DNA of 46,915 bases, taken from the NCBI GenBank assembly GCA_947259185.1, contig CAMYKT010000014.1:1-46915 (forward strand), in the 5' to 3' direction. The notes beneath the pieces are model-generated. The model worked only from the letters and a program-made list of their open reading frames with translations, was not told the origin of the DNA and ran no database searches. Of this stretch, positions 8,886 to 17,279 are shown in pieces. The stretch's first letter is position 1. Each line of letters begins with the position of its first letter. This stretch comes from an uncultured Methanobacteriaceae archaeon. GTDB lineage: Archaea > Methanobacteriota > Methanobacteria > Methanobacteriales > Methanobacteriaceae. Made by a program: the position numbers and the translations under genes.

Positions 8886-10592
8886 TTAATCTTTCAGGGC
8901 TTTTAAAAAACCCTTTAAAGGAAGAGTATTAAGCACATCTTTTTTCTGGGCCCAGCCCCGGCGGGCGGTACCCACCCCCAGTTGCATGTTATTTAATTGG
9001 CTGAGGCTATGGGCATCAGTATTTACCACCAGTTTACAGCCATGTTCCAGAGCCCTTTTAACATTCATATCCCTTAAATCCAGTCTCACAGGATTGGAAT
9101 TAACCTCCAGTAAGGTGCCAGTTTCCTGGGCTACATCAAAAATCTGGTTCAAATTCATCTCAGATTCTTTTCTTTTTTGCAGCTTACGACCGGTGGGATG
9201 GGCAATGATATCCACATGCTCATTTTCCATGGCAATTACTATCCGCCGGGTTAAATCGAAATATCCCTGATTTAATCCTGAGTGCACAGCTGCTATAACC
9301 ACATCTATCTCCTGGAGTACTTCATCCCGGATATCCAGCCCACCATCCAGGTCAATATTAACCTCAGCACCCTTCAGGATGGTAATATTATCTAGTTCAT
9401 CATTTAAACGGTCGATTTCTAGTGCCTGCTCTATTAGTTTTTTTTCACCTAATCCATTGGCAATTTTCAGGGATCCGGTGTGTTCGGTGATGGCCACATA
9501 CTCATAACCCTTAAAACGAGCCCCCTGGACCATTTCTTCCAGGGTGTTTTTCCCATCACTCCAATTAGAGTGCAGGTGCACATCCCCTTTTATATCATCC
9601 ACCTTAATTAGCGATGGTAGTTCACCTTTTTGGGCAGCTTCAACTTCACCCCGGTTTTCCCGGAGTTCAGGGGGAATGTAATCCATTCCCAGGGCCTGAA
9701 AAATATCTTCTTCTTTTTTACCTGCCACTCTCTTTTCCTTTTTAAATAAACCGTATTCACTGAGTTTCATACCCCTGGATATGGATATTTTCCTCAGCTC
9801 CACATTAATTTCTTTGGATCCGGTAAAGTACATCAAAGCCGCCCCAAAAACCTCCTCATCAAAAACCCGGATATCACATTCTATTCCCTTTTTAAGCCTT
9901 ACCGTTGATTTGGAAGGTCCCTGTACGATTATTTCTCCTACTAAATCCATGGAGACAAAGTAATCCATGATATCCTGGGGTTGGGTGGTAGTAACCAGTA
10001 TATCTATATCACCCACAGTTTCCTTTCTGCGGCGGATGGATCCAGCAATTTCCACTTTCCGGGACTGGGGCAGGTCATCAATCCTTTTTTTGATTTCTTC
10101 TGCCAGGGGCATCACCACCCCCAGCAGATTCCGGGAACGGAACTTACGGGCAAAAACTATATTTTCCAATAGGGCCTTTTCTTTTTTATCACCCATGCCC
10201 TTCAAACGTCGGATATGGTGCCGTTTAGCCTCTTTTTCCAGATCATCCAGGTTTTTAACCCCCAGTTCCTGGTAGAGCAACTTGATGGTTTTAGGTCCCA
10301 GACCCTCCACCGTACGCAGTTCCTCAAAATTCACCGGATATTTTTCTTTTAATTTTTCATAAAAATCAGCGCTTCCTTTTTCAATTATCTCTTCTATTTT
10401 ACCGGCAATATGCTGGCCAATCCCAGGGAGTTTTATAAGTTCACCTTCCCGGGTAATGGTTTCAATATCCGTGGTTAGTACTTCCACACTGTGGGCTGCC
10501 TGGCGGTAGGCTTTTACCCTGAAAAAATCATCCTCCATCTCCAGGTAGTCGGCGATGCTATTTAGAATTTTAGCTACTTTTTCATTGAGCAA
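8886..10592 (-). CDS. polX: PolX family DNA polymerase with PHP exonuclease domain
   Basis: Family X DNA polymerase used in base-excision and gap-filling repair. The N-terminal helix-hairpin-helix part contains KLPGIGQHIAGKIEE (about residues 53-67) and VEGLGPKTIKLL (about 94-105). The polymerase palm has GSIRRRKETVGDIDILV (about 185-201) with the catalytic Asp pair. The C-terminal PHP domain starts at DVHLHSNWSDG (about 337-347), continues with AITEHTG and IAAVHSG, and ends with VNTDAHS, giving 3'-5' exonuclease and AP-site activities in known relatives. At 568 residues the length is standard. The start is TTG 10592, preceded by GGGGG; there is no suitable ATG. It is convergent with the small membrane gene that ends at 8873. 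Confidence 0.95.
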   Translation of the reverse strand: MLNEKVAKILNSIADYLEMEDDFFRVKAYRQAAHSVEVLTTDIETITREGELIKLPGIGQHIAGKIEEIIEKGSADFYEKLKEKYPVNFEELRTVEGLGPKTIKLLYQELGVKNLDDLEKEAKRHHIRRLKGMGDKKEKALLENIVFARKFRSRNLLGVVMPLAEEIKKRIDDLPQSRKVEIAGSIRRRKETVGDIDILVTTTQPQDIMDYFVSMDLVGEIIVQGPSKSTVRLKKGIECDIRVFDEEVFGAALMYFTGSKEINVELRKISISRGMKLSEYGLFKKEKRVAGKKEEDIFQALGMDYIPPELRENRGEVEAAQKGELPSLIKVDDIKGDVHLHSNWSDGKNTLEEMVQGARFKGYEYVAITEHTGSLKIANGLGEKKLIEQALEIDRLNDELDNITILKGAEVNIDLDGGLDIRDEVLQEIDVVIAAVHSGLNQGYFDLTRRIVIAMENEHVDIIAHPTGRKLQKRKESEMNLNQIFDVAQETGTLLEVNSNPVRLDLRDMNVKRALEHGCKLVVNTDAHSLSQLNNMQLGVGTARRGWAQKKDVLNTLPLKGFLKALKD

Positions 10593-10647
10593 TTAATTAC
10601 CCCCGCATTCTCCTATCCTTAATATAAACTATTTTTATCATGGTTAA

Positions 10648-10662
10648 TAATTTTATATACTC
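10648..10662 (-). promoter_or_regulatory. Putative TATA promoter of polX
   Basis: On the minus strand GGGAGTATATAAAATT lies about 60 bases before the TTG start of polX and is a clear match to an archaeal TATA box with a purine-rich BRE-like stretch before it. Inferred by eye. Confidence 0.5.
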
Positions 10663-10929
10663 CCTGAAAAATCAAAAATCACCAGGATTAATTCTGAGAT
10701 TAGGGACATTATTTATAAAAATAACTTATTATCAGTCGAAATGATACCAATAATTAAAAATAAACCACTTAAATTATTACTAAACCAATAAATTAAAAAA
10801 AAATAATACTTTAATCTCATTTAAATAGATTTTTTCCTGGATTTTAAAAATGATATCCCCCTATTAATTCCCTTATTTTTTTAAAAACGAATTTTAAGGG
10901 GGAAATTATCAAAAAAAAAAAATAATTAA
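10663..10929. other. Very AT-rich spacer between polX and the GGGP synthase operon end
   Basis: Almost only A and T with long A and T runs and no open frame of note. It separates the end of the minus-strand GGGP synthase transcript from the polX promoter. I see no RNA gene or repeat family in it. Confidence 0.4.
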
Positions 10930-10960
10930 TTTAAAAAAAATAAAATCTGGTTTTAGATTT
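10930..10960 (-). terminator. Intrinsic terminator of the tsr3-rpl40e-GGGP synthase operon
   Basis: On the minus strand AAATCT-AAAACC-AGATTT (10960 to 10943) forms a 6-bp hairpin that overlaps the GGGP synthase stop codon. It is followed by TATTTTTTTTAAATT and then a second T-run. A hairpin plus T-tract at a gene end fits factor-independent termination. Confidence 0.6.
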
Positions 10961-11708
10961 ATAAAGATTCTTCAGCTTTTTGGATACCTTCTACAATCTC
11001 TCTAATCTTTTCTTCCACATCGGAACACTTTTCCACCACGGTACCGGTTACCACAAAATCAGCACCTGCTGCAGCAATTTCATGGGCAGTAGCACCGTCC
11101 TGTATGCCCCCACCTACCACGATACTCATGCTGGTGTATTTTTTACAAGCAGCAATCATCTCCGGGGGAATGGTCTGACTGGCACCAGATCCTGCTTCCA
11201 GATAGAACATACGCATACCCATAAATTCAGCGGCCATGGCATAGGCTGCGGCTAAATCAGGCTTCTTTCGAGGGATTAATTTAGCATCCCCTACCCAGCC
11301 CACAGTTCCACCTGGTTCCACCACAATGTATCCCATGGGGATAGCTTCAATACCTATTTTTTTAACACTGGGTGCACCCAAAGCCTGAGCTCCGATTATC
11401 CAGTAAGGATTGGTGGAATTAAGTAAACTCATAAAAAATATGGCATCAGCGTATTTACTCACCCCTGTAATATTTCCCGGGAACAGTACAATGGGAACAT
11501 CGATTTTTTCCTGGAGGGCTTGGGCTGTGGCATCCAGTTCACTACCATCATTGGTGGATCCACCTAACATTATACCATCTGTTCCACCAGCAATAGCTGC
11601 CTGGGCAATATTAACTGCTTCTTGTGGGCTTTGTTCTTCCGGGTCCAGTAAGGTAAGGTGAACTTTACGATCCTTTAAAATATCTTTAAAATAAGCTTCG
11701 ACTTTCAT
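10959..11708 (-). CDS. Geranylgeranylglyceryl phosphate synthase
   Basis: Joins geranylgeranyl diphosphate to sn-glycerol-1-phosphate, the first committed step of archaeal ether lipids. The TIM-barrel motifs of the PcrB/GGGPS family are all present: HLTLLDPEE at the start, MLGGSTNDG, VLFPGNI, ISKYADAIFFMSLLNS-like text (here VSKYADAIFF), MFYLEAGSGA near residue 170 and IVVGGGIQDG near 197-206. At 249 residues it is the usual group II length. It lies 67 bases downstream of rpl40e on the same strand, in what looks like one operon with tsr3. Its terminator hairpin overlaps the stop codon. The HMG-CoA reductase of the same isoprenoid pathway is at 20.5 kb. Confidence 0.96.
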   Translation of the reverse strand: MKVEAYFKDILKDRKVHLTLLDPEEQSPQEAVNIAQAAIAGGTDGIMLGGSTNDGSELDATAQALQEKIDVPIVLFPGNITGVSKYADAIFFMSLLNSTNPYWIIGAQALGAPSVKKIGIEAIPMGYIVVEPGGTVGWVGDAKLIPRKKPDLAAAYAMAAEFMGMRMFYLEAGSGASQTIPPEMIAACKKYTSMSIVVGGGIQDGATAHEIAAAGADFVVTGTVVEKCSDVEEKIREIVEGIQKAEESL

Positions 11709-11775
11709 ATTCGAACCTGAAAAAATTAATATAATCTGTGTAAATAGGAAAATAAAGGGAATTAAAAGACTTTAT

Positions 11776-11922
11776 TTAACCCCTTGGTTCTTTAGCTTTA
11801 AATCTCAAACCCTTGTATCCACACTTCCTGCATACTTTAGCATTGGTAGGGTTACGAGCATTACATTTTAAGCAAATCTTGATTTTGAATAATCTATTTT
11901 CTGCTTCTTCAAATCTAGCCAT
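11776..11922 (-). CDS. rpl40e: Large-subunit ribosomal protein L40e
   Basis: A 48-residue protein starting MARFEEAENRLFKIKICLKC. It has a four-cysteine zinc ribbon (CLKCNARN...CRKCGYKGL) and the basic tail LRFKAKEPRG, an unmistakable archaeal L40e. The ATG at 11922 directly abuts the tsr3 stop at 11923, and its ribosome-binding site GGAGG lies inside the last codons of tsr3. Translation must therefore be coupled. L40e is a small zinc-binding component of the large ribosomal subunit. Confidence 0.95.
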   Translation of the reverse strand: MARFEEAENRLFKIKICLKCNARNPTNAKVCRKCGYKGLRFKAKEPRG

Positions 11923-12435
11923 TTATGTTCCTCCTATGAATTCGTTTTGAATTTTAACAACTTCCAGACTACTATCAGCCTGGGAATAAGCTTCTAATAT
12001 TTCTCTATTGAGGATTAGAAAATGAGGTCCCCATTTAAAATGGGACATAATATCTTCTGCTATATCTTTCAATCCCACTATATAAAATGTTGCTGCAATA
12101 GCCTCTGCAGTGGAGAGTATACATGGTTTACCATAATTGGTGGGATTAGCTGCAATCAAAAAAGGCAGCGATCTATGGTACCTTGTTGTTTTAAATATCA
12201 TAGCAGACTTCTTGACCTTTTTCCAGGAACAATCTAAACCCGCCACCCCTCTTTTCATAACCATATCCCTATCTTCAGGAGATACAGATTTTTCAGCAAA
12301 GGGATTTAAAATTAGTGCACCATATGGTAACTGGTTAAGATGATTTACTATTTTAAACTTTCCCTTTTTGGCCATGCGAAAGGTGGTGCACCTTTTACGA
12401 TCGCATTCTTCTGCATGGTAAACTGTAACTTTCAT
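11923..12435 (-). CDS. tsr3: Tsr3-type rRNA aminocarboxypropyltransferase (DUF367)
   Basis: Transfers the aminocarboxypropyl group of S-adenosylmethionine to an m1-pseudouridine of small-subunit rRNA. The family pattern is clear: an N-terminal CDRKRCTTFRM followed by ILNPFAEKSVSPED, GVAGLDCSWKK (about residues 64-74), RSLPFLIAANPTNYG (about 88-102), LSTAEAIAATFYIVG (about 107-121), and FKWGPHFLILN in the C-terminal third. The length of 170 residues is typical. It leads the operon tsr3 > rpl40e > GGGP synthase; the junction with rpl40e has no spacer. Pairing a small-subunit rRNA modifier with a large-subunit protein points to ribosome production. Confidence 0.93.
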   Translation of the reverse strand: MKVTVYHAEECDRKRCTTFRMAKKGKFKIVNHLNQLPYGALILNPFAEKSVSPEDRDMVMKRGVAGLDCSWKKVKKSAMIFKTTRYHRSLPFLIAANPTNYGKPCILSTAEAIAATFYIVGLKDIAEDIMSHFKWGPHFLILNREILEAYSQADSSLEVVKIQNEFIGGT

Positions 12436-12666
12436 CCCATCACCGGGTTTTTATGTATTTTTAATCTATAATCCTCATAATTTAATTTCATTTAAAAAAG
12501 TAGCATACAACTATTTTCTGATGTAATTAACTTAAAAAAATTAAATAATCCTCTTAATTAATTTAGGAGGAATAGCTTAATATACTTTTTCCAAGGGGTG
12601 AATAAAATATAATTTCTATTTTAACTCTTTCTACCGGCTTTTAAGTTCAGGGGGTGTTTTATCTAT

Positions 12667-14841
12667 CTAAAACTGACCTCTCTCATATTTCATTATTTGA
12701 CACATGGCATTACCTGGATTTTGTAAGTCCTCCAGTTCATAGTAACGACCACCTGAGGCCAGGGCCAGTTCCATATTCATGTTACGGCCATGTGCTTTAG
12801 ATCTTTCGAAGTTAACCACCAGGGCGTTTATGTGGTTTTCTTCTATCATATGGGCATATTTAAGGGCGTCTTTTGCCGGATTCTGGTCAATACCCACATT
12901 GGGCATACCATCGGTAAGAAGTACCATTAAAGGAACGTACTCCTCTTTTTTCATTTCATTTTTAAGTACTTCCACTCCCTTTTTAATACCAGCGGCCATG
13001 GGAGTGGTTCCCCCTACCTGAATATCCCCTACCACTTCCTGGAAGGAAGCAGCTCTTTTGGTGGTGGGTATGATTACCTGAGCATCTTTTCCTTTAAAAC
13101 CAATAACCGTTAACTTGTCCTTATGCCGGTGGGCATCCTTAATAATTTCACTTATTATTCCCCTCACCCGCCGGGCTTTTTTATCTGAATGCATGGATCC
13201 ACTAATATCCACCACCAGGGCAATAGAGGCCCGGGCACCATGCTTTCTAATCTTCTCCCTTAAATCCCCTGATTCTACTTTTATTTCACCCTGGGACTTT
13301 AAGGCCGCAGCACGAAGGGTGGCATCAATGGCGATATCTCCCCGGGAAGGGGAATACAAACGGCTCTTAACATACTTTCCTTTATCTGTTTTAGAATCCA
13401 CCCGGGCACCATATAGACGTTTTTTCTTTTTACCCTTCATCTTCAGCATTTTTTTTATATCAAAATCCTCACAGGTCTCTTCTAAAGGTTCTTCCTGAGG
13501 ATTAGGTACAAAGGGTTTTTCCTTCTCAGGGCCACTTTCACCAGATTTTGCTGTTTTATTACTGGTATCTGATGTTTCTTCTTCTTTACCACTATCAGGA
13601 GAAGATGTTTCATCATTAGAACCATTTTCTTCTTTTTCATTATCAGGGGAAGTAGAAGCACCACCAGGAGATTCTTCACTAGAGGCGTTATCATCATCAT
13701 TATCCGGGTTCTGGTTCTCACCTTCAGAATCATCACCCTGGTCCTGGTCTTCCTCTTTAGAATCATCACCACAGGAAGGGGAATTCTCCTGATTCTGGGA
13801 TTCCTCCTCTTTTTTTTCCTCCTTTTTTTCTTTTTCCATATCTTTCCGGGCTTTATCCATCTGATTTTTTAATTGCTGGGGGTTTTGAGGACCTGTAGTG
13901 CTCCTTTCACCTAAAACCAGGGTTATAGCTTCTTCCACATCATTATAAGTTACCTTACTTCTCTGGTTATAACTGGCTATGGCCTTGGAGGTTTTTAATA
14001 TGGCAATATCTGACCGGTGGCCATCCACCCCGGCTTCTACACATACCCGGGCAATCAACTCCATCAGTTCTGTAGAGATGGTGACCCGGGGTAGCAATGC
14101 ACGGGCCTTAACTATCTTATCATGTAATTCTCTCTGGGGGATTTCAAATGATTTTTTAAATCCTTCTGGATCTTTTTCAAATTGCTCCCTCCGTTCCATG
14201 ATAGTAATCCTGTCTTTTATATCCAGGATACTGTGTACGGTAAGGTGCAATCCTATACGGTCTGATAACTGGGGCCTTAAGTCACCTTCAGCCGGATTCA
14301 TGGTCCCCACCAGTATGAATTTAGAGGGGTGGGATAGGGAAATACCTTCCCTTTCCACATTATTTATTCCATAGGCCGCAGCATCCAAAAGCACATCCAC
14401 CAGGTGGTCATCCAGGAGGTTGATTTCATCAACATATAATATGTTCCGGTTGGCCTCAGCCAGGATACCCGGTTCAAGTGCTTTAATACCTTCTTTTAAA
14501 GCTTTTTTAATATCCAGGGAACCCACCACCCGGTCTTCGGTAGAGCCCAGAGGCAGTTCCACCACCCTCATCTTCTTTTCTTCAATTTCCATATCCGGGG
14601 ATTGACAGAACTGACACAAAGAGTCCCGGTCATGGGGGTTGCAATTAAAGGGACATCCTTTCACCACTTCCATGGAGGGCAATAGATCAGCCAGGGCCCG
14701 GACTGCGGTGGTTTTACTAGTACCACGATCACCTTTAATTAATACTCCGCCAATTCCAGGGTTTATAGCATTTAATAGGAGTGCTTTTTTTATATCCTCT
14801 TGTCCAACAATGGCTGTAAAGGGGAAAATCAGGTTTTTCAA
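12667..14841 (-). CDS. Fused AAA ATPase / VWA protein, magnesium-chelatase (ChlI-ChlD) type
   Basis: One protein carries both the ChlI-like ATPase and the ChlD-like VWA part. The AAA domain starts FPFTAIVGQEDIKKAL, with Walker A GDRGTSKTT (the usual last Gly is Ser), a CPFNC...CQFC cysteine pair in the insertion, Walker B ILYVDEINLL and sensor GTMNPAEGDLRPQLSDR. The linker (about residues 330-460) is highly acidic and Ser/Asn-rich. The VWA domain has the MIDAS motif VVDISGSMHS, later GGTTPMA and LLTDGMPN. TTG 14841 with GGTGA upstream is preferred over TTG 14865 because the product then begins MKNLIFPFTAIVGQ like its relatives. Metal insertion into a tetrapyrrole is the family role, with a CobN-like partner needed; none is in this window. 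Confidence 0.88.
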   Translation of the reverse strand: MKNLIFPFTAIVGQEDIKKALLLNAINPGIGGVLIKGDRGTSKTTAVRALADLLPSMEVVKGCPFNCNPHDRDSLCQFCQSPDMEIEEKKMRVVELPLGSTEDRVVGSLDIKKALKEGIKALEPGILAEANRNILYVDEINLLDDHLVDVLLDAAAYGINNVEREGISLSHPSKFILVGTMNPAEGDLRPQLSDRIGLHLTVHSILDIKDRITIMERREQFEKDPEGFKKSFEIPQRELHDKIVKARALLPRVTISTELMELIARVCVEAGVDGHRSDIAILKTSKAIASYNQRSKVTYNDVEEAITLVLGERSTTGPQNPQQLKNQMDKARKDMEKEKKEEKKEEESQNQENSPSCGDDSKEEDQDQGDDSEGENQNPDNDDDNASSEESPGGASTSPDNEKEENGSNDETSSPDSGKEEETSDTSNKTAKSGESGPEKEKPFVPNPQEEPLEETCEDFDIKKMLKMKGKKKKRLYGARVDSKTDKGKYVKSRLYSPSRGDIAIDATLRAAALKSQGEIKVESGDLREKIRKHGARASIALVVDISGSMHSDKKARRVRGIISEIIKDAHRHKDKLTVIGFKGKDAQVIIPTTKRAASFQEVVGDIQVGGTTPMAAGIKKGVEVLKNEMKKEEYVPLMVLLTDGMPNVGIDQNPAKDALKYAHMIEENHINALVVNFERSKAHGRNMNMELALASGGRYYELEDLQNPGNAMCQIMKYERGQF

Positions 14842-14865
14842 GTGTCTCACCAATTTTTTTTGCAA

Positions 14866-15253
14866 TGTGATTACCCATAATCAGTTTTTATTAAATTTTT
14901 TATTTATATTAAATCAGATATTTCTATATTTTAAGGGGTATTATTATTTGAATTTGATTAAACTTATAAATACATTTTTTTTAATGTATAAAATTGATTT
15001 AAAGGGTATAATTGCTGTTAAATAAGGGTGCTATTCCTTTAATAGGGAAAAATAAATCATAACCAGTTATCTTATTAATTATATTATTTTTTAGTTTTTT
15101 ATTTAATAAATATCTTGGGTATAGATACCACCGGGTATTAATCTGGTCCCTATTTATGATAATTTGATTTTAAGGGTATTTAGTTCCTAAAAATGGTGAT
15201 TATTATAAAAAAAAATAAATAAGAACAAAAACATAGCCTCCACTGGTGATAAT
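14866..15253. other. Divergent AT-rich promoter region
   Basis: Roughly 390 bases between the minus-strand chelatase gene and the plus-strand zinc ribbon gene. On the minus strand TTTAATATAAATAAAAAA around 14890-14910 is a plausible TATA region for the chelatase. On the plus side the sequence near 15200-15220 is A-rich. No RNA or repeat is recognised. Confidence 0.35.
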
Positions 15254-15409
15254 ATGTGTACAGTGGGCGGTCCCATGGCGGACATTAAGATGAAAAAACT
15301 GAAAACTAAACGATGTAAATGTTTAGACTGTGGCAATGAATTTAAAGGACTTGGAAAACGAATCATATGTCCCTCCTGTCAATCAGAGAACGTGGAGTGC
15401 TCCGAGTAG
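15254..15409 (+). CDS. Small zinc ribbon protein
   Basis: 51 residues. A short N-terminal part ending in basic KMKKLKTKR precedes a zinc ribbon: CKCLDCGNEFKG, then RIICPSCQSENVEC. The paired CxxC knuckles and basic character fit a nucleic-acid- or ribosome-associated ribbon, but I cannot name it. GGTGAT precedes ATG 15254. A later in-frame ATG at 15275 or 15290 is also possible. The 3' end overlaps the next gene, so translation is probably coupled. Confidence 0.7.
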   Translation: MCTVGGPMADIKMKKLKTKRCKCLDCGNEFKGLGKRIICPSCQSENVECSE

Positions 15410-15849
15410 ACTCTTCACAAATATTATTTTTAATAGGTGATACCGGTACGGTGGGAGTGGTGAAGTCACTCCAAAACCAGAATTTATTCATTGGTACCCC
15501 TGATGAGGACGAAGTGGTGATGTTTCTGGATGAAGATGATTTATTTGTAATCTCTGCTTTTGGAAAAGGACCAGAAGTGGAAAAAGGTATTAAATGCATG
15601 AGCTATCTACTGCGTGAAATGGCATCTCCCCTCATAGTGCTGGGTGAAAACCATCCTACTTCCCGTCACCTGAAGATGGTGGTGGCGGTAGGTAACCAGG
15701 TACGACTGGACTGTAATATTATACCTGGAACCCACCCGGAACAGGACATATTATGCTCCTGTGAATCACTATCCGGGGTGCAGATTAATTCCACCCCTCA
15801 AGGAGTGGAAATCGAAGGCACCCTCCCGGTGAAACTGGAAAAGATTTAA
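15397..15849 (+). CDS. Conserved hypothetical protein, unknown function
   Basis: About 150 residues, beta-rich with few charged helices: DSSQILFLIGDTGTVGVV at the N-terminus, FIGTPDEDEVVMFLDEDD, a central helix CMSYLLREM, then PLIVLGENHPTSRHLKMVVAVGNQV and a cysteine-containing segment DILCSCESLSGV. I do not recognise the family. The start is uncertain: the frame is open from ATG 15367, but GTG 15397 gives less overlap with the zinc ribbon gene. It is followed 14 bases later by the HEAT-repeat gene, so the three small genes look like one transcript. Confidence 0.6.
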   Translation: MLRVDSSQILFLIGDTGTVGVVKSLQNQNLFIGTPDEDEVVMFLDEDDLFVISAFGKGPEVEKGIKCMSYLLREMASPLIVLGENHPTSRHLKMVVAVGNQVRLDCNIIPGTHPEQDILCSCESLSGVQINSTPQGVEIEGTLPVKLEKI

Positions 15850-15863
15850 AATTAGTGATAATT

Positions 15864-16313
15864 ATGGAAACTCTTACCAGCGCCCGGATTGAAGAGATGA
15901 AACTGGATAAAGACTTAAATGGCCTGGTGAGGGTACTACAGGAAAATGATGAATTTTTAAAAAAAGAAGCAGTCCGGGCCATGGGCCAGGTGGGTACCAC
16001 CGCCTGCATCAAATATTTAGAAAAAGCCCTGAGGGATGAATATGGGAGTGTGAGGGCAGTGGCCCTGCAATCTATAGGTGCCCTGGGATCCCGGGATGGA
16101 TCTCTCCTCCAGGATAAGGCTAGAATTAAGGATAATATTATTAATCTACTACATGATGAGAACTGGACAGTTAGATATGCTGCAGTAGAATCATTATCCC
16201 TCCTATATGGGGAGGAATCCCTGGAGGAGATAACACCATTTATCATGGATGAAGACCCCCATGTAAAAGAAGCAGCATTCCAGGCCCTGGAGAGTTTCAA
16301 AAAAGAAAAATAA
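15864..16313 (+). CDS. HEAT-repeat protein
   Basis: 149 residues of paired helices with a HEAT/PBS-lyase-like pattern: FLKKEAVRAMGQVG, YGSVRAVALQSIGALG, NWTVRYAAVESLSLL and DPHVKEAAFQALESF. Each unit has the turn Asp/Glu-x-x-Val-(R/K)-x-x-A. Such solenoids are protein-binding scaffolds; no catalytic residues are seen. ATG 15864 with GTGAT upstream is preferred to the in-frame GTG at 15855. It is the third gene of the cluster starting at 15254 and likely works with those products, which is an inference from spacing only. Confidence 0.8.
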   Translation: METLTSARIEEMKLDKDLNGLVRVLQENDEFLKKEAVRAMGQVGTTACIKYLEKALRDEYGSVRAVALQSIGALGSRDGSLLQDKARIKDNIINLLHDENWTVRYAAVESLSLLYGEESLEEITPFIMDEDPHVKEAAFQALESFKKEK

Positions 16314-16519
16314 TTTTTCTTAAATAGAGTCAACTTTATATAAAAAAAGAGAGATAACATAATTATAATACTATTAATCCTATTCTATTTTTCATATTGA
16401 TGACATAATCTTTAGATAATTTTAATTATAAAGATAATATTAAGATAATTTAAAATAATCTTTTTAAAGTAAATTTTTACTGCTAATAAAGCACAAATAT
16501 TATAATCAGGTACAATTAC

Positions 16520-17233
16520 ATGATACTGAGTGAATTTTATCAAATATTTGGACAGATGGTATTCCTGGCCGGGGCTTCTTTAATTATCCTGCTTGTAATT
16601 ACCCTGGTTCTAGGCAAGATATTATTAAAACAAGATAGACTGATATTCCCCCGACTTCTTTTATTCACCATAGACCTCTTCTATGGTCCTTTTAAGAAGT
16701 TCTCGGAAATAATTGGATTAGATGACAAAATAGTGGACCATATTGGAGTGGAAGTCAGAAATAAAGTTAATCAGAAACAATTTGAAAAAATCAAACCTCA
16801 GGATAAACTACTGATATTGCCCCATTGTTTGAGAAGCCTGGATTGTGAAGCCACCCTGGAATCATCAGGACTGGTATGTAACCACTGTAAAAAATGTGTA
16901 ATAGGGGTTTTAAAAGAAAAAGGAGAAGAGATGGGATATAAAGTATTTATCATCCCCGGATCCACTTTCCTCCAGAAAATCGCGGAAAAAAATAATTTCA
17001 AAGCCGTTTTAGGGGTGGCCTGTTATCAGGACCTCAATTTGTCCATGATGAAACTGGCCCGCTTCTCACCCCAGGGAGTGGTCCTATCCCGGGACGGGTG
17101 TATAAAAACCAGGGTAGACCCTAAAGCGGTACTGGAAAAAATGGGATACTATCTGGATAAATCAACTGAAGATAAATCATTGTCCCCGGTGAGCTCCTGT
17201 AATGTGGATAAACCCGATAAAAGGGCATATTAA
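16520..17233 (+). CDS. DUF116 family cysteine-rich membrane-anchored protein
   Basis: One N-terminal membrane segment (about residues 15-37), then a cytoplasmic domain with the DUF116 pattern: LLILPHCLRSLDCEA (about 92-106), CNHCKKCVIG (about 114-123), IIPGSTFLQKI near 140 and GVACYQDLNL near 159, then DGC at 186. The conserved cysteines suggest an Fe-S or metal site. Function is unknown; the family is common in methanogens. The last ~25 residues (DKSLSPVSSCNVDKPDK) are low in conservation. It is followed 46 bases later by the TatD-like hydrolase and may be cotranscribed with it. Confidence 0.85.
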   Translation: MILSEFYQIFGQMVFLAGASLIILLVITLVLGKILLKQDRLIFPRLLLFTIDLFYGPFKKFSEIIGLDDKIVDHIGVEVRNKVNQKQFEKIKPQDKLLILPHCLRSLDCEATLESSGLVCNHCKKCVIGVLKEKGEEMGYKVFIIPGSTFLQKIAEKNNFKAVLGVACYQDLNLSMMKLARFSPQGVVLSRDGCIKTRVDPKAVLEKMGYYLDKSTEDKSLSPVSSCNVDKPDKRAY

Positions 17234-17279
17234 TTTTTTTTTTTTTAATTAGAAAAATTTTACCTGAGGAACTGTTACC

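Noticed and set aside
10907..10940. Possible replication origin in the very AT-rich spacer
   Set aside because: No origin-recognition-box repeats and no orc1/cdc6 gene nearby; A/T runs fit transcription termination.
13482..13772. Minus-strand frame of 96 codons inside the chelatase linker
   Set aside because: Low-complexity shadow of the acidic Asp/Glu/Ser-rich linker in another frame.
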